Below are positions 16,962-25,124 of a DNA stretch of 64,000 bases, piece by piece (positions within the stretch are counted from its first letter, which is position 1; every line of letters starts with the position of its first letter). Below the pieces are notes generated by a model. That model saw only the letters and a program-made list of their open reading frames with translations, made no database searches and had not been told where the DNA came from. Source of the stretch: Streptomyces hokutonensis (lineage in GTDB: Bacteria > Actinomycetota > Actinomycetes > Streptomycetales > Streptomycetaceae); contig NZ_BARG01000027.1 in assembly GCF_000376565.1 (NCBI RefSeq), positions 1 to 64,000 of the forward strand, given 5' to 3'. The position numbers and the translations under genes were made by a program.

Positions 16962-17001
16962 GGTTCAATAGCGTGTTCCAGTGTGATCCCGCTGTTGAAC
17001 C
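16962..17001. promoter_or_regulatory. Inverted repeat in P450/TetR divergent region
   Basis: GGTTCAATAGCG (16962-16973) and CGCTGTTGAACC (16990-17001) are inverted with 11 of 12 matches and a 16-bp centre. An extra GGTTCA half site lies at 16942-16947. Placed between the two divergent starts, this is the probable TetR operator. Confidence 0.65.
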
Positions 17002-17022
17002 GACGTCAAGTAAAGTGCGGGA

Positions 17023-17631
17023 ATGGCCGCCAATCAGGGAGAGCGCACACGCCGCCGGCTCAGCACCGGTGAGCGTCGGGAGCAACTCCTCACGGTGGGC
17101 GCGCGGTTGTTCTCGGAGAGCCCCTACGACGAGGTGTGGATCGAGCAGGTCGCCGAGATCGCCGGGGTCTCCCGAGGGCTGCTCTACCACTACTTTCCGA
17201 CCAAGCGGGACTTCTTCGCGGCCGTCGTCGAGCGCGAGAGCGAGCGGATGCTCCGGATGACGGCGGCCGTACCGGGCGTACCGGCCCGCGAACAGCTCGC
17301 CGCCGCTCTCGACACCTACCTCGAGTACGTGCACGCCCACGCGCACGGCTACCGCGCCTTCCACCGCGCCGACGCGGCCGGGGACCAGACCGTACGGCGG
17401 GTCTACCAGCGGGCGTTGGCGGCGCAGGAGCGGCAGATCCTGGCCGCGCTCGCCGCCGATCCCGAGTTCGGTCCTGCCGTGGAGGAGCGGCCCGACACGA
17501 AACTCGCGGTGCGCGGGTGGCTGGCCTTCACGACCGCCGTCTGTCTGGAGTGGCTGCGGGGACCGGAGTTGAGCCGCGAGCAGGTGCGCGATCTGTGCGC
17601 GCGGGCCCTGTTGGGCGTTCTCTCGCCCTGA
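17023..17631 (+). CDS. TetR-family regulator beside stand-alone P450
   Basis: 202 residues. The N-terminal TetR helix-turn-helix spans about residues 18-64 (RREQLLTVGARLFSESPYDE, IAEIAGVSRGLLYHYFPTKRDFF), followed by an all-helical ligand domain. The start ATG 17023 has a weak GCGGG site. It is divergent from the P450 gene and is likely autoregulated through the 16962-17001 repeat. The inducer is likely a hydrophobic P450 substrate (inferred). Confidence 0.9.
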   Translation: MAANQGERTRRRLSTGERREQLLTVGARLFSESPYDEVWIEQVAEIAGVSRGLLYHYFPTKRDFFAAVVERESERMLRMTAAVPGVPAREQLAAALDTYLEYVHAHAHGYRAFHRADAAGDQTVRRVYQRALAAQERQILAALAADPEFGPAVEERPDTKLAVRGWLAFTTAVCLEWLRGPELSREQVRDLCARALLGVLSP

Positions 17632-17697
17632 AGAGCTGTCCTGGAATTTACGTGGCTTTACGTGGCGTGGTTGGCGCGCGCCCCGATCTTCGATAGG

Positions 17698-17716
17698 TTA
17701 GGCAAGGCTTACCTAA
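17698..17716 (+). promoter_or_regulatory. Iron box (DtxR/DmdR-type operator)
   Basis: TTAGGCAAGGCTTACCTAA matches the DmdR1/IdeR consensus TTAGGTTAGGCTCACCTAA at 16 of 19 positions, with both outer TTAGG/CCTAA arms intact. It ends one base into the AAGGAGG ribosome site of the next gene, so iron-loaded repressor should block that gene's expression. Confidence 0.8.
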
Positions 17717-17728
17717 GGAGGTTCAGGG

Positions 17729-18454
17729 ATGGGTGACAGCCAGACGTGGACGGCCGTGCCTGCCGCGGCCGAGCGGGCCCGCTCGGTGCTCGCCGCCGCA
17801 TGGTCCTGCGCGGTGACCGCGGAGGGCGGTCGCGAGGAGTTCGTCGGCGCGCACAGCGTGGACGACGACGGCCGGGTACTCCTTCAAGTGCCCGAGGACA
17901 GTGCCCTGTTGGCCGCCGCGATCTGCGCACCGCGCGGCGAGCCGTCCGCGGTCCTCGAGTTCGCGGATGTCGCGCCCGTCCCCGTGCGCAACCGTATCCG
18001 GGCCCGGGTGTGGCTCGCCGGCTGGTTCGTCCCCGAGGACGGGCAACTGGTGTTCAGCCCCACGCGTGTGGTGCTGCGTCCGGCGACCGGCGCGGTGGTC
18101 ATCGACCTCGACGAGTTCGCCGCCGCCGAACCCGACCCACTGGCCCTCGCCGAGGCCCAGCTGCTGACCCACCTCGCCGACTGCCACTCCGACGCGGTCG
18201 AGCGGCTCACCCGACTCGTCGAGCCCGACAGCCTGCACGGCGCGGTCCGCGTCCAGCCCCTCGCCGTCGACCGGCACGGACTGACCCTGCGCATCGAGCG
18301 CGCCCGCGCCCACGGCGACGTACGACTGCCGTTTCACGCGCCCGCCGACACGGTCGCCGACCTCACCGAACGGATGCATGTGCTGCTCACCCGGGCCAGC
18401 GCCGCGTCCTGCCCGCGTCCCCTACAGCGGCAGCGCACAGACGGCGACCGGTGA
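17729..18454 (+). CDS. DUF2470-domain protein, iron-regulated
   Basis: 241 residues. The N-terminal half resembles a flavin-reductase-like split barrel (RVLLQVPEDSALLAAAI, RIRARVWLAGWF). The C-terminal half matches DUF2470 (LAEAQLLTHLADCHSDAVERLTRL, residues ~146-169), the domain found at the end of HugZ-type haem oxygenases. AAGGAGG 8 nt upstream of ATG 17729 and an iron box over the promoter indicate induction under iron limitation. A role in haem or siderophore iron use is inferred. The 3' end overlaps the convergent lactonase-like gene by 33 bp. Confidence 0.82.
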   Translation: MGDSQTWTAVPAAAERARSVLAAAWSCAVTAEGGREEFVGAHSVDDDGRVLLQVPEDSALLAAAICAPRGEPSAVLEFADVAPVPVRNRIRARVWLAGWFVPEDGQLVFSPTRVVLRPATGAVVIDLDEFAAAEPDPLALAEAQLLTHLADCHSDAVERLTRLVEPDSLHGAVRVQPLAVDRHGLTLRIERARAHGDVRLPFHAPADTVADLTERMHVLLTRASAASCPRPLQRQRTDGDR

Positions 18455-19636
18455 CGCGAACGGCGCGCCCGCGAGCCGCAGTTGACCGGTCGCGCCGTCC
18501 ACGAGGAACACACTCACCGTGCTCGACCTCTGGTTCGCCGTGAACAGCAGTGTCCCGTCCGGCGAGAAGGCGATCTGCCGGGGGAAGTCACCGCTCACCG
18601 GCACGGTGTCGAGCAGCCGGAGCCGGGCGCCGTCCGCCTCGACGGCGTACCGCGCCAGGGTGTTGTCGCCCCGGTTGGCGAGATAGGCGTACGAACCGTT
18701 CGGCGTCACCAGGATCTGCGCCGGGTAGTTGGTCGTGTCGCCCGTGCTCCCGCTGGACTGCGGGTCACCGATCGACAGGGCGCCCGTGGCCGGGTCGTAG
18801 GTGCAGACCGCGACGGTGTCGTCGACCTCGTTGGCCAGGTAGGCGTACCGGCCGCCGGGGTGGAACGTGAGGTGGCGCGGGCCCGCACCCGCGCGCGTGT
18901 GCGCCTGCGAGACCTCGGTGAGCGTGCCCTTCGTGGTGTCCAGGCGGTAGGTGTAGACCGTGTCGGTGCCCAGGTCGACGGCGAGGACATGGCCGCCGTC
19001 GGGGCTGGTGACGAACTGGTGGGCGTGCGGGCCGTCCTGCCCCGGGCCCGGCTGCGGACTGGAGTGCTTGACCAGAGCGGTGCGTTCGCCGAGCGCGCCC
19101 GACGTACCGATGGGGTGCACGGCCACACTGCCGGACGTGTAGTTGGCGCTGAGCAGCCAGCGCCCGGTGGGATGCACCGACAGATGACACGGGCCCGCGC
19201 CCCCGGTGCTCCGCGAGCCGAGCACCTTGCGGTCCGCCAGGCGTACGGCGGTCACCGCGCCGGACGTCTGCTCGTCGACCGCGTACAGCGTGCGGCCGTC
19301 GGGGTGCACGGCGAGGTACGACGGGTCGGCGACTCCGGTGAGCGTTCCGGCGCCCGTGATCTGCCCGGTCGCCGGGTCGTAGGTGGCCAGGCCGATGCCC
19401 GTGCCGCCGCCGTCGACCGAGGTGTAGGTGCCGAGGTAGAGGGGGCGGGGGCCGGCGGCCTTGCCGGTGCGGCGGGCGCTGGGGGCCGGTGCCGGGGTCG
19501 CCACGGGAGTGGACTCGGGGCCGGCCGGGGCCGAGGCCGGTGCGGGAACCGCGACCACGGCCGCGGTTCCGCCCAGGGCACCCAGGAAACGGCGTCGACT
19601 CCAACCGCCCTGTGCCGCGTCCGCACCACTGCTCAT
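18422..19636 (-). CDS. Tat-exported lactonase-like seven-bladed propeller protein
   Basis: 404 residues from ATG 19636. A Tat motif SRRRFLG (residues 12-18) precedes a hydrophobic segment and a Pro/Ala linker. The mature protein has repeated blades of the 6-phosphogluconolactonase/YbhE (PF10282) type: YLGTYTSVDGGGTGIGLATY, PSYLAVHPDGRTLYAVDE, GPRHLTFHPGGRYAYLANE, PRQIAFSPDGTLLFTANQ. Family members hydrolyse lactones or act as uncharacterised secreted propellers. Export makes a housekeeping pentose-phosphate role unlikely. Confidence 0.85.
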   Translation of the reverse strand: MSSGADAAQGGWSRRRFLGALGGTAAVVAVPAPASAPAGPESTPVATPAPAPSARRTGKAAGPRPLYLGTYTSVDGGGTGIGLATYDPATGQITGAGTLTGVADPSYLAVHPDGRTLYAVDEQTSGAVTAVRLADRKVLGSRSTGGAGPCHLSVHPTGRWLLSANYTSGSVAVHPIGTSGALGERTALVKHSSPQPGPGQDGPHAHQFVTSPDGGHVLAVDLGTDTVYTYRLDTTKGTLTEVSQAHTRAGAGPRHLTFHPGGRYAYLANEVDDTVAVCTYDPATGALSIGDPQSSGSTGDTTNYPAQILVTPNGSYAYLANRGDNTLARYAVEADGARLRLLDTVPVSGDFPRQIAFSPDGTLLFTANQRSSTVSVFLVDGATGQLRLAGAPFASPVAVCALPL

Positions 19637-19750
19637 GCCCACACCCTCAGGTCGTCGCTCACCTCGGTCGTCACAGCAACCTTGGCGTGGACGGCCCGTC
19701 GAGCGCAAGACCGGCAACGCGCGTTGCGGAGGGTGCAATGGGTGTGTGGT

Positions 19751-20785
19751 CTACCAGTCGCCGTCCTCCACCGGCTTGCCCTTGGCGTCCTTGAGGGGCT
19801 GCACCTGGCCGGGCGTGGGCTGCTGCCAGGGTTCGTGGTCGTCGCCGAGCCAGTCGCCCACCGGTTTCACTGCCTCCAGGGTGTCGGTGGGGGCGAGGTC
19901 CTCGGCGTCCTGGTCGTAGTAGTCGAACCAGGGGAGCCCCGCCCGGGTGTACGCGGCCCGGTCCACCGGCGACGGCGGCGGCTCCTCGCCGGTGATACGG
20001 CGCCACTCCGGAGGTGTCACGAGGTGCACGAAGACCCGCCCGGCGGGCTCCTTCGCCCAGGCCGTCAGCGGGCGGTCGTCCTCGTAGACCTCCTGGCGCA
20101 TCGAACCGCCGACACCGAGACCCATCCGAGGTGAGGCGCCCGGAGCGCTGCGCATGGGGGCGGCCGATGCGGCCATCGGCATGGGAGGCGCGCCGTAACC
20201 CCCGACCGGCATGGTGATCGCGCGCGCCCGCTCGGACCGGCGCCGCTCGTCCTCGCGCCACTTGGTCAACTCCCGCTCGGTGAGCGGGAAGGACTGGAGC
20301 TGGACGCCGCCCCACACCTCCTCGCCCGTCACCTGTCCCTCGACGGTCGCGCCCAGGCCGAGCGGGACCGCCACGAACTGACGGACCGTGCCCTTGCCGG
20401 AGTTGATGCCGTCGAGCCAGGGCTGGCGTGGAAGGACGACGTAGTTCTGCGGGTCGCGGGAGAGCCGGTCGCTCCACGGCTTCCCGGAGACCGCGCACAC
20501 CTTGCCCACCCCGACCTGGAGGGCGGCGGGCTCGGCCGTGCCCGCGAAGCTCAGCCACATCGCCTCACGCAGATACACCGGCAGCATCACGCCGCCCCGC
20601 GCGCGCCACTCCGCAGGCACCGTGTCCGGGAAGTCCGCGACCCGCCGGACCGGGAACTCGCCGAGCCCCGGCGGCAGCGGATGCGTCCCCGTCTCGGGCA
20701 GGCGCAGGGTGCGGATGAACCGCACCGCCACCCCACCGGGCAGCCGCAAGGTGTTCCCGTCGATCCGTACGGTGCTGTCGGTCAT
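19751..20785 (-). CDS. Conserved hypothetical protein, 344 residues
   Basis: I do not recognise the family. The product has no signal peptide or clear transmembrane helix. It begins with a small beta-rich region (STVRIDGNTLRLPGGVAVRF), contains VMLPVYLREAMWLSF and QNYVVLPRQPWLDGINSGKG, and has a Gly/Pro/Met-rich linker at about residues 194-232. It ends in a region with TPPEWRRITGEEPPPSP and FDYYDQD. Cytoplasmic. It is on the same strand as the FUSC gene upstream (54-bp gap), so they may be co-transcribed. Confidence 0.65.
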   Translation of the reverse strand: MTDSTVRIDGNTLRLPGGVAVRFIRTLRLPETGTHPLPPGLGEFPVRRVADFPDTVPAEWRARGGVMLPVYLREAMWLSFAGTAEPAALQVGVGKVCAVSGKPWSDRLSRDPQNYVVLPRQPWLDGINSGKGTVRQFVAVPLGLGATVEGQVTGEEVWGGVQLQSFPLTERELTKWREDERRRSERARAITMPVGGYGAPPMPMAASAAPMRSAPGASPRMGLGVGGSMRQEVYEDDRPLTAWAKEPAGRVFVHLVTPPEWRRITGEEPPPSPVDRAAYTRAGLPWFDYYDQDAEDLAPTDTLEAVKPVGDWLGDDHEPWQQPTPGQVQPLKDAKGKPVEDGDW

Positions 20786-20839
20786 GCGTCCGCCCCCGTC
20801 GCCGTGCTGCCGGAGGCGGTCCGCCCCCAGGTGACTCCG

Positions 20840-22093
20840 TCACCTAGAACGTTCGGCGCCCGTGCCCCGGTTCCTGCGCAGCCGCTCCGGCACGCCGACC
20901 CGTTCCCGCAGCCAGATCAGCCACGGCAGGCGTGTGCGCTGCTCACCGGCGCACCGGTCGAGTTCCTCCAGCAGCCGGCGCGAGCGGTGTTCGGTGTCCA
21001 GTTCGTCCAGCATGCGGTTGACCTCGGTCAGCATGGCGCCCAGCAGCTGCCACTGGGCCGCGTCGCGCTGGACCTCCTCCAGGAGCAGTTGCGCCAGCTT
21101 GTCGCGGGTCGCGGCGGCCGTGTGCAGCTCGGCGGTGAGTCGCGACTCCGCCGACTCGGCGCTCACACTCACATCGGTGGTCACCAGCACCGCGAAACTG
21201 ACCACGGCGTCCCCGATCTCGGACAGCAGCTGTTCTACGGCGGCGCCCGTCGGCGGTGCGAACAGCGGCTCGGGGTCGCGCTGTTTCGCCAGGTCGGTGA
21301 AGGTGCGCGCGAGGACGCGGAGCACGACCGTGCAGATCTCCAGGGTGTCCAGACCGGTCCGCAGCACGACCCGGTGCAGCAGCCCCTCCCGTACGCGCGG
21401 ATTGAGCCGCAGGCTGTCCTCGGCCTGCCGGAGGGCCGCGTCGACCTCGACGATGTCGTGGTCGAGCCGGCGGGCCTCGTGCAGCCGCGCGGTGGCGTGG
21501 TCGACGGGGGTGCGGCCCGCCGCCTCCTCGCCCATGCGCCGCATCAGCCGCCGCAGCCGGCGGGCCAGGCCCTCGATGGACTCGCCGGCCTCGTCCACCC
21601 ACACCGGGGGAGCCAGCAGCAGATTGCAGGCGAACCCCACGACCGCGCCGATCAGGGTCTCCACCACCCGCGCCCAGGCCGTGTTCCCGACCGTGGTGAC
21701 CCCGAGGACCAGCATCGCGCTGATCGCCACCTCGGGCACGTACTCATCAACTTTGACCAGCCGCCCGACGACCAGCGAGGCCACGATCAGCAGCGCCAGG
21801 CTCCACCAGGTCAGCCCGACGAGCAGACTGAACGCGATGGCGACGAGCACGCCCGCGACCACGGCGTTGACCCGGCGGATGCCGTTGGTGAGGGTGGCGT
21901 AGAGCGTGACCTGGACGACGAGGAGCGCGGTCAGGGGAGCGGTCAGCGGCGCGGGCTCCGGGCTCAGACGCAGGGCGACGACATAGGCGATCGTCGCGGC
22001 GGTCGCCGACCGCAGCGTCTGGACGAGCACCGGGTCCCGGTGCCGCCCCACGAACCGCACCAGTGGCGCGGTCCACTCCCGGACATCTCGCAT
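20840..22093 (-). CDS. FUSC-family (aromatic acid exporter-like) membrane protein
   Basis: 418 residues from ATG 22093. About five to six hydrophobic helices lie within residues 20-160 (TLRSATAATIAYVVALRL, LTALLVVQVTLYATL, LALLIVASLVVGRLV). A long helical cytoplasmic part with Arg/Glu-rich coiled stretches runs to the C-terminus (RLLEELDRCAGEQRTRLPWLIWLRERVGVP). This is the FUSC/ArAE layout of half-size actinobacterial members thought to export aromatic or other organic acids. Substrate unknown. It shares its upstream region with a divergent TIGR03086 gene. Confidence 0.8.
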   Translation of the reverse strand: MRDVREWTAPLVRFVGRHRDPVLVQTLRSATAATIAYVVALRLSPEPAPLTAPLTALLVVQVTLYATLTNGIRRVNAVVAGVLVAIAFSLLVGLTWWSLALLIVASLVVGRLVKVDEYVPEVAISAMLVLGVTTVGNTAWARVVETLIGAVVGFACNLLLAPPVWVDEAGESIEGLARRLRRLMRRMGEEAAGRTPVDHATARLHEARRLDHDIVEVDAALRQAEDSLRLNPRVREGLLHRVVLRTGLDTLEICTVVLRVLARTFTDLAKQRDPEPLFAPPTGAAVEQLLSEIGDAVVSFAVLVTTDVSVSAESAESRLTAELHTAAATRDKLAQLLLEEVQRDAAQWQLLGAMLTEVNRMLDELDTEHRSRRLLEELDRCAGEQRTRLPWLIWLRERVGVPERLRRNRGTGAERSR

Positions 22094-22136
22094 CCTTGGC
22101 CTATTCCCTCCTCGCGGATGCGCTGAACGTACCCAT

Positions 22137-22157
22137 TGCGGACCGTATCTGTCCGCA
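22137..22157. promoter_or_regulatory. Inverted repeat in FUSC/TIGR03086 divergent region
   Basis: TGCGGAC-CGTATCT-GTCCGCA, perfect 7-bp arms with a 7-bp centre, midway between the two divergent starts (22093 and 22209). Regulator unknown. Confidence 0.5.
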
Positions 22158-22208
22158 TGGCCTCCTAGATTGTCCTCACCGGACGGGACGAAGGGGAGGC
22201 CGACAGTC

Positions 22209-22802
22209 ATGACGAACACCCAGGGCATCGAGGTACTGACCCGCTCGCACGACTACCTGCGCGAGGTGATCGCCGCCGTGCCCGGGAGCGCCTGGTCGGC
22301 ACCCACGCCGTGCACCGAGTGGACGGTACGCCAGGTCCTCAACCACGCGCGCATCGACCAGCAGGCCTACGGCCTCGCCCTCACCGGCGACCGGCCCGGC
22401 TCCGACCCCTTCCACCCCGCCGACGCACTGGACGGAGACCCGGTCGCCGAACTCGACAAGGTGCTCCGCGCGGTGGCCGAGGGTTATGCCCAACTGCCCG
22501 CCGACGCCGACCAGGTGCCGACCCCGCTCGGCCCGATGCCCCTCCCGTTCGCCGCGGCGACGGCCGCCATGGACGCGGCCGTGCACGCCTGGGACATCGC
22601 GGTGGCCACCGGCCAGAACCGGCCACTGACGCCGGACCTGGCGGAAGGAATCTGGCCGGCCGCGGACCGGCTCGTCGACCAACTCCGGGATGCCTACCGG
22701 GTGTTCGCACCCGCCCGCGAGGTGATGGCCGACTACGACCGGGCCGAGTCACTGCTCGCCTTCCTCGGCCGCGACCCGCACTGGACGCCTGCCGCGTCCT
22801 GA
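22209..22802 (+). CDS. TIGR03086-family (DinB-like) protein
   Basis: 197 residues with the mycothiol-dependent maleylpyruvate isomerase N-terminal/DinB four-helix layout: TPCTEWTVRQVLNHARIDQQ (family PCxxWxVRxLxNH) near residues 35-54 and MDAAVHAWDIAVATG near 118-132, whose His residues are candidate metal ligands. Related proteins use mycothiol or bacillithiol; the reaction here is unknown. ATG 22209 follows GGGGAGG. Its end lies 7 bp from the convergent CGNR gene. Confidence 0.85.
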   Translation: MTNTQGIEVLTRSHDYLREVIAAVPGSAWSAPTPCTEWTVRQVLNHARIDQQAYGLALTGDRPGSDPFHPADALDGDPVAELDKVLRAVAEGYAQLPADADQVPTPLGPMPLPFAAATAAMDAAVHAWDIAVATGQNRPLTPDLAEGIWPAADRLVDQLRDAYRVFAPAREVMADYDRAESLLAFLGRDPHWTPAAS

Positions 22803-22809
22803 CCCGGAT

Positions 22810-23376
22810 TCACTTGGCCACGGCCGCCCGACTGCGCGACCGATAGCCCGCGATCTTCGCGAGGTTGCCGCAGCGGTCCATCGAGCACCAACGGCGGCGG
22901 CGGGCCTGGGAGTCGTCCAGGAACAGCAGCGAACACTCCGGGTTCTCGCACTCCTTGACCCGCTCCAGCAGCGGACCGCCGACCAGCAGGACGCCGTCCC
23001 GGGCGACGGTCGCCAGCGCCGCGCGCGCCGGATGCGCCGACTTCCAGCGCCGCTCGCCCAGTTGGGGTGCGAGATCCGGGCGCGCGGCGGCCTCGTTGAC
23101 CCGCTCGACATCGGCTGCCGCCGGTTTCCGCCCGGCCATCGCGTCCCGTAGGACCCGGTAGAGCGCCTCGCGGAGGGTGCGCGCGTCGGTCAGCTCCCGG
23201 GCCGTGACCCGCACCGGTTCGGTGTCCGTCGACAGTTCCGCCTCCGTGATCCAGGCGGCCAGGGCGGCCGGATCGGGGAGCCGTTCGACGGGAGTGGCGT
23301 GCCGTTTGCCGAGCGTCGCCACGAAGTTCAGGCACGGGCGTCCGCCGATGAACGGGAAGACGGGCGGGGTGGTCAT
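22810..23376 (-). CDS. ABATE/CGNR zinc-finger transcription regulator
   Basis: 188 residues from ATG 23376. The N-terminal ABATE domain (FIGGRPCLNFVATL, LREALYRVLRDAMAGR) is followed by a C-terminal CGNR zinc finger, CENPECSLLFLDDS-RRRWCSMDRCGN (about residues 142-170), with four Cys ligands. Such proteins are annotated as putative stress-induced regulators with few known targets. It is divergent from an MDR oxidoreductase over a 152-bp region holding three copies of a palindrome, which makes it the obvious candidate binder. Confidence 0.88.
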   Translation of the reverse strand: MTTPPVFPFIGGRPCLNFVATLGKRHATPVERLPDPAALAAWITEAELSTDTEPVRVTARELTDARTLREALYRVLRDAMAGRKPAAADVERVNEAAARPDLAPQLGERRWKSAHPARAALATVARDGVLLVGGPLLERVKECENPECSLLFLDDSQARRRRWCSMDRCGNLAKIAGYRSRSRAAVAK

Positions 23377-23390
23377 GACAGCGAGCGTAC

Positions 23391-23489
23391 CTCGCGCACA
23401 CCGGTTCATGCGGTGTGCGCGAGGAACGCAGGCATGCCTTGACACCAGTTCGTCCGGTGTCGCATGGTGACACCAGTTCAAGTGGTGTC
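23391..23489. promoter_or_regulatory. Array of three related palindromic operators
   Basis: Site A, CTCGCGCACACCG-GTTCATG-CGGTGTGCGCGAG (23391-23423), has perfect 13-bp arms. Site B is GACACC-AGTTCGTCC-GGTGTC (23441-23461). Site C is GACACCA-GTTCAAG-TGGTGTC (23469-23489). All share ACACC(A/G)GTTC and GGTGT. A TTGACA at 23439-23444 and CATGGT at 23463-23468 put B across a probable promoter for the plus-strand gene. Confidence 0.75.
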
Positions 23490-23528
23490 GGCCGGGTTCG
23501 GTGGCCGCGACAGGGAGTGGGTGGCGGT

Positions 23529-24530
23529 ATGCGTGCGGTACGGATCGACGAGTTCGGCGGGCCCGAGGTGCTGGTGCCGGTCGAGGTGCCCGACCCGGTC
23601 GCGGGTCCGGGGCAGGTACTGGTGCGGGTCGCCGCGGCGGGCGTGAATCGCGCGGACGCCCTGATCAGGTCCGGCAACTACCACCGGGCCGGGCGCCCGC
23701 CGCTGATCCCGGGCGTGGAAGGCGCCGGTACCGTCGCCGCGGTGGGGGAGGGCGTCACCGGATTCTCGGTCGGCCAGCGGGTCGTGGCCCTCGACGGTGT
23801 GAACTCACCTGGTTTCTATGCCGAGTTGGCGGCCGTGCCCGAGACCCAGGTGACCGCCCTGCCCGACGGGATCGAGCTCACGCACGCCGCCGCGCTGCCC
23901 GTCGCCTGGCTGTCGGCCTGGTACTGCCTGCGCCATCTCGCCCGGGTCACCAAGGAGGACACGGTGGTCGTGAAGGCCGCCGCGAGCGGGGTCGGCAGCG
24001 CGGCCGTACAGATCGCGGCCGAGACCGGAGCCCGGGTCGTCGCACTCGCCGGATCACCCGAAAAGGCCGCCTGGGCAGGGGAGTTCGGCGCCCATGCGAC
24101 CATCGACACCTCGGCACACCCGGAGGACGCCGAGGTCGACGAGGTGCTGCGACTGACCGACGGGCGCGGCGCGGACGTCGTCCTCGACACCGTCGGCGGC
24201 CGGGCCTTCGGCCGCAGCCTGCGCGAGATCGGACACGGCGGCCGGGTCGTCGCCCTCGCCAATGTCGCCCTGGAGGCCGGCACCGTCGACACCCGCGACT
24301 TCTACCCGAAGAACGCGTCGATCCTCGGCTTCCAGCTCACCAACCTCCAGGTCCACGGCGGCTACGACCCCCGCCCCGACCTGCGTGAACTGGCCGAGCG
24401 GGTCGCCGCCGGCACCTACCGCGTGCCGATCGAGACCGTCATACCCCTGGCGGAGGCGCGTGCCGCCCACGAGCGGCTGGAGCGCCGCGACAACCGGGGC
24501 AAGATCGTCATCGCGGTACCGGGGGAGTGA
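23529..24530 (+). CDS. Quinone-oxidoreductase-like MDR enzyme
   Basis: 333 residues from ATG 23529. NADPH-dependent medium-chain reductase of the zinc-independent type: substrate/loop region AAGVNRADALIRSGNY, nucleotide motif VKAAASGVGSAAVQIAAETGARV (residues about 149-171), DVVLDTVGGRAFG and the C-terminal GKIVIAV. There is no structural-zinc Cys cluster. It probably reduces quinones or enals in stress defence. It is divergent from the CGNR regulator and controlled through the 23391-23489 operators (inferred). Confidence 0.88.
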   Translation: MRAVRIDEFGGPEVLVPVEVPDPVAGPGQVLVRVAAAGVNRADALIRSGNYHRAGRPPLIPGVEGAGTVAAVGEGVTGFSVGQRVVALDGVNSPGFYAELAAVPETQVTALPDGIELTHAAALPVAWLSAWYCLRHLARVTKEDTVVVKAAASGVGSAAVQIAAETGARVVALAGSPEKAAWAGEFGAHATIDTSAHPEDAEVDEVLRLTDGRGADVVLDTVGGRAFGRSLREIGHGGRVVALANVALEAGTVDTRDFYPKNASILGFQLTNLQVHGGYDPRPDLRELAERVAAGTYRVPIETVIPLAEARAAHERLERRDNRGKIVIAVPGE

Positions 24531-24558
24531 CGCCGGACGTGCAACTCGGGGACTGACG

Positions 24559-25053
24559 TCAGACGTACAGCTTGTCGAGGAACGCGGTCAGATTGCCCAC
24601 CGTCCGCTCGATCTGCTGCTCCACGGTCAGGCTCTCCTCGATGCGGATGCCCGACTCGGGGATCTTCCTGCCGCGCACATAGAGGGAACAGGCGAGGTCG
24701 GTGCACATGTACAGGCCGACCGAGTTGCCCTCACGGCCGGCCGGGCCCGCCTTGCGCGCGGTCATCAGGGAGACCCCGCCGCCCGGGTGGGTCGTCACGC
24801 ACAGCGAACACATGCTCCGGTGCAGAAAGCCGCGCTGCGCGGACGGGAACCGAAGGGTGACCCCGACCGGCCCGTCCGCCTGCTCGGCAACCAGATAACT
24901 GCGGTCCGGCGCCCCCGGATCCCGCCAGCCCAGGAAGTCCAGGTCGTCCCAGGGGCGGCTGTCGAGATCGCGGGGGACCGCCAGCCGCTTCGCCTCGCCC
25001 TTCGAGCAGTTGACAAATGAGTTGCGGATGTCGTGCTCGGTGAGTGATCTCAT
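24559..25053 (-). CDS. FBP-domain (EF-G-binding treble-clef zinc finger) protein
   Basis: 164 residues. It matches the FBP C-terminal domain of FusB-like proteins: RDLDSRPWDDLDFLGWRDP, then a zinc site from CSLC (C82, C85) and CTDLAC (C117, C122), with GLYMCTDLACSLYVRG typical. FusB proteins bind EF-G and rescue it from fusidic-acid-stalled ribosomes. This protein could likewise bind EF-G, but resistance has not been shown for this family in Streptomyces to my knowledge. It is divergent from the DUF3626 gene across 71 bp with a perfect palindrome. Confidence 0.85.
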   Translation of the reverse strand: MRSLTEHDIRNSFVNCSKGEAKRLAVPRDLDSRPWDDLDFLGWRDPGAPDRSYLVAEQADGPVGVTLRFPSAQRGFLHRSMCSLCVTTHPGGGVSLMTARKAGPAGREGNSVGLYMCTDLACSLYVRGRKIPESGIRIEESLTVEQQIERTVGNLTAFLDKLYV

Positions 25054-25079
25054 GGGGGAGTCTCCTGGGGCGGTGTCCG

Positions 25080-25100
25080 AAACCTAGAGGGTCTAGGTTT
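25080..25100. promoter_or_regulatory. Perfect 9-bp-arm palindrome between divergent genes
   Basis: AAACCTAGA-GGG-TCTAGGTTT lies between the FBP-domain gene start (25053) and the DUF3626 gene start (25125). AT-rich arms and central placement suggest an operator serving both genes. No regulator gene is adjacent. Confidence 0.65.
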
Positions 25101-25124
25101 TGGTCCAGGGTAGTGAGGTGAGCG

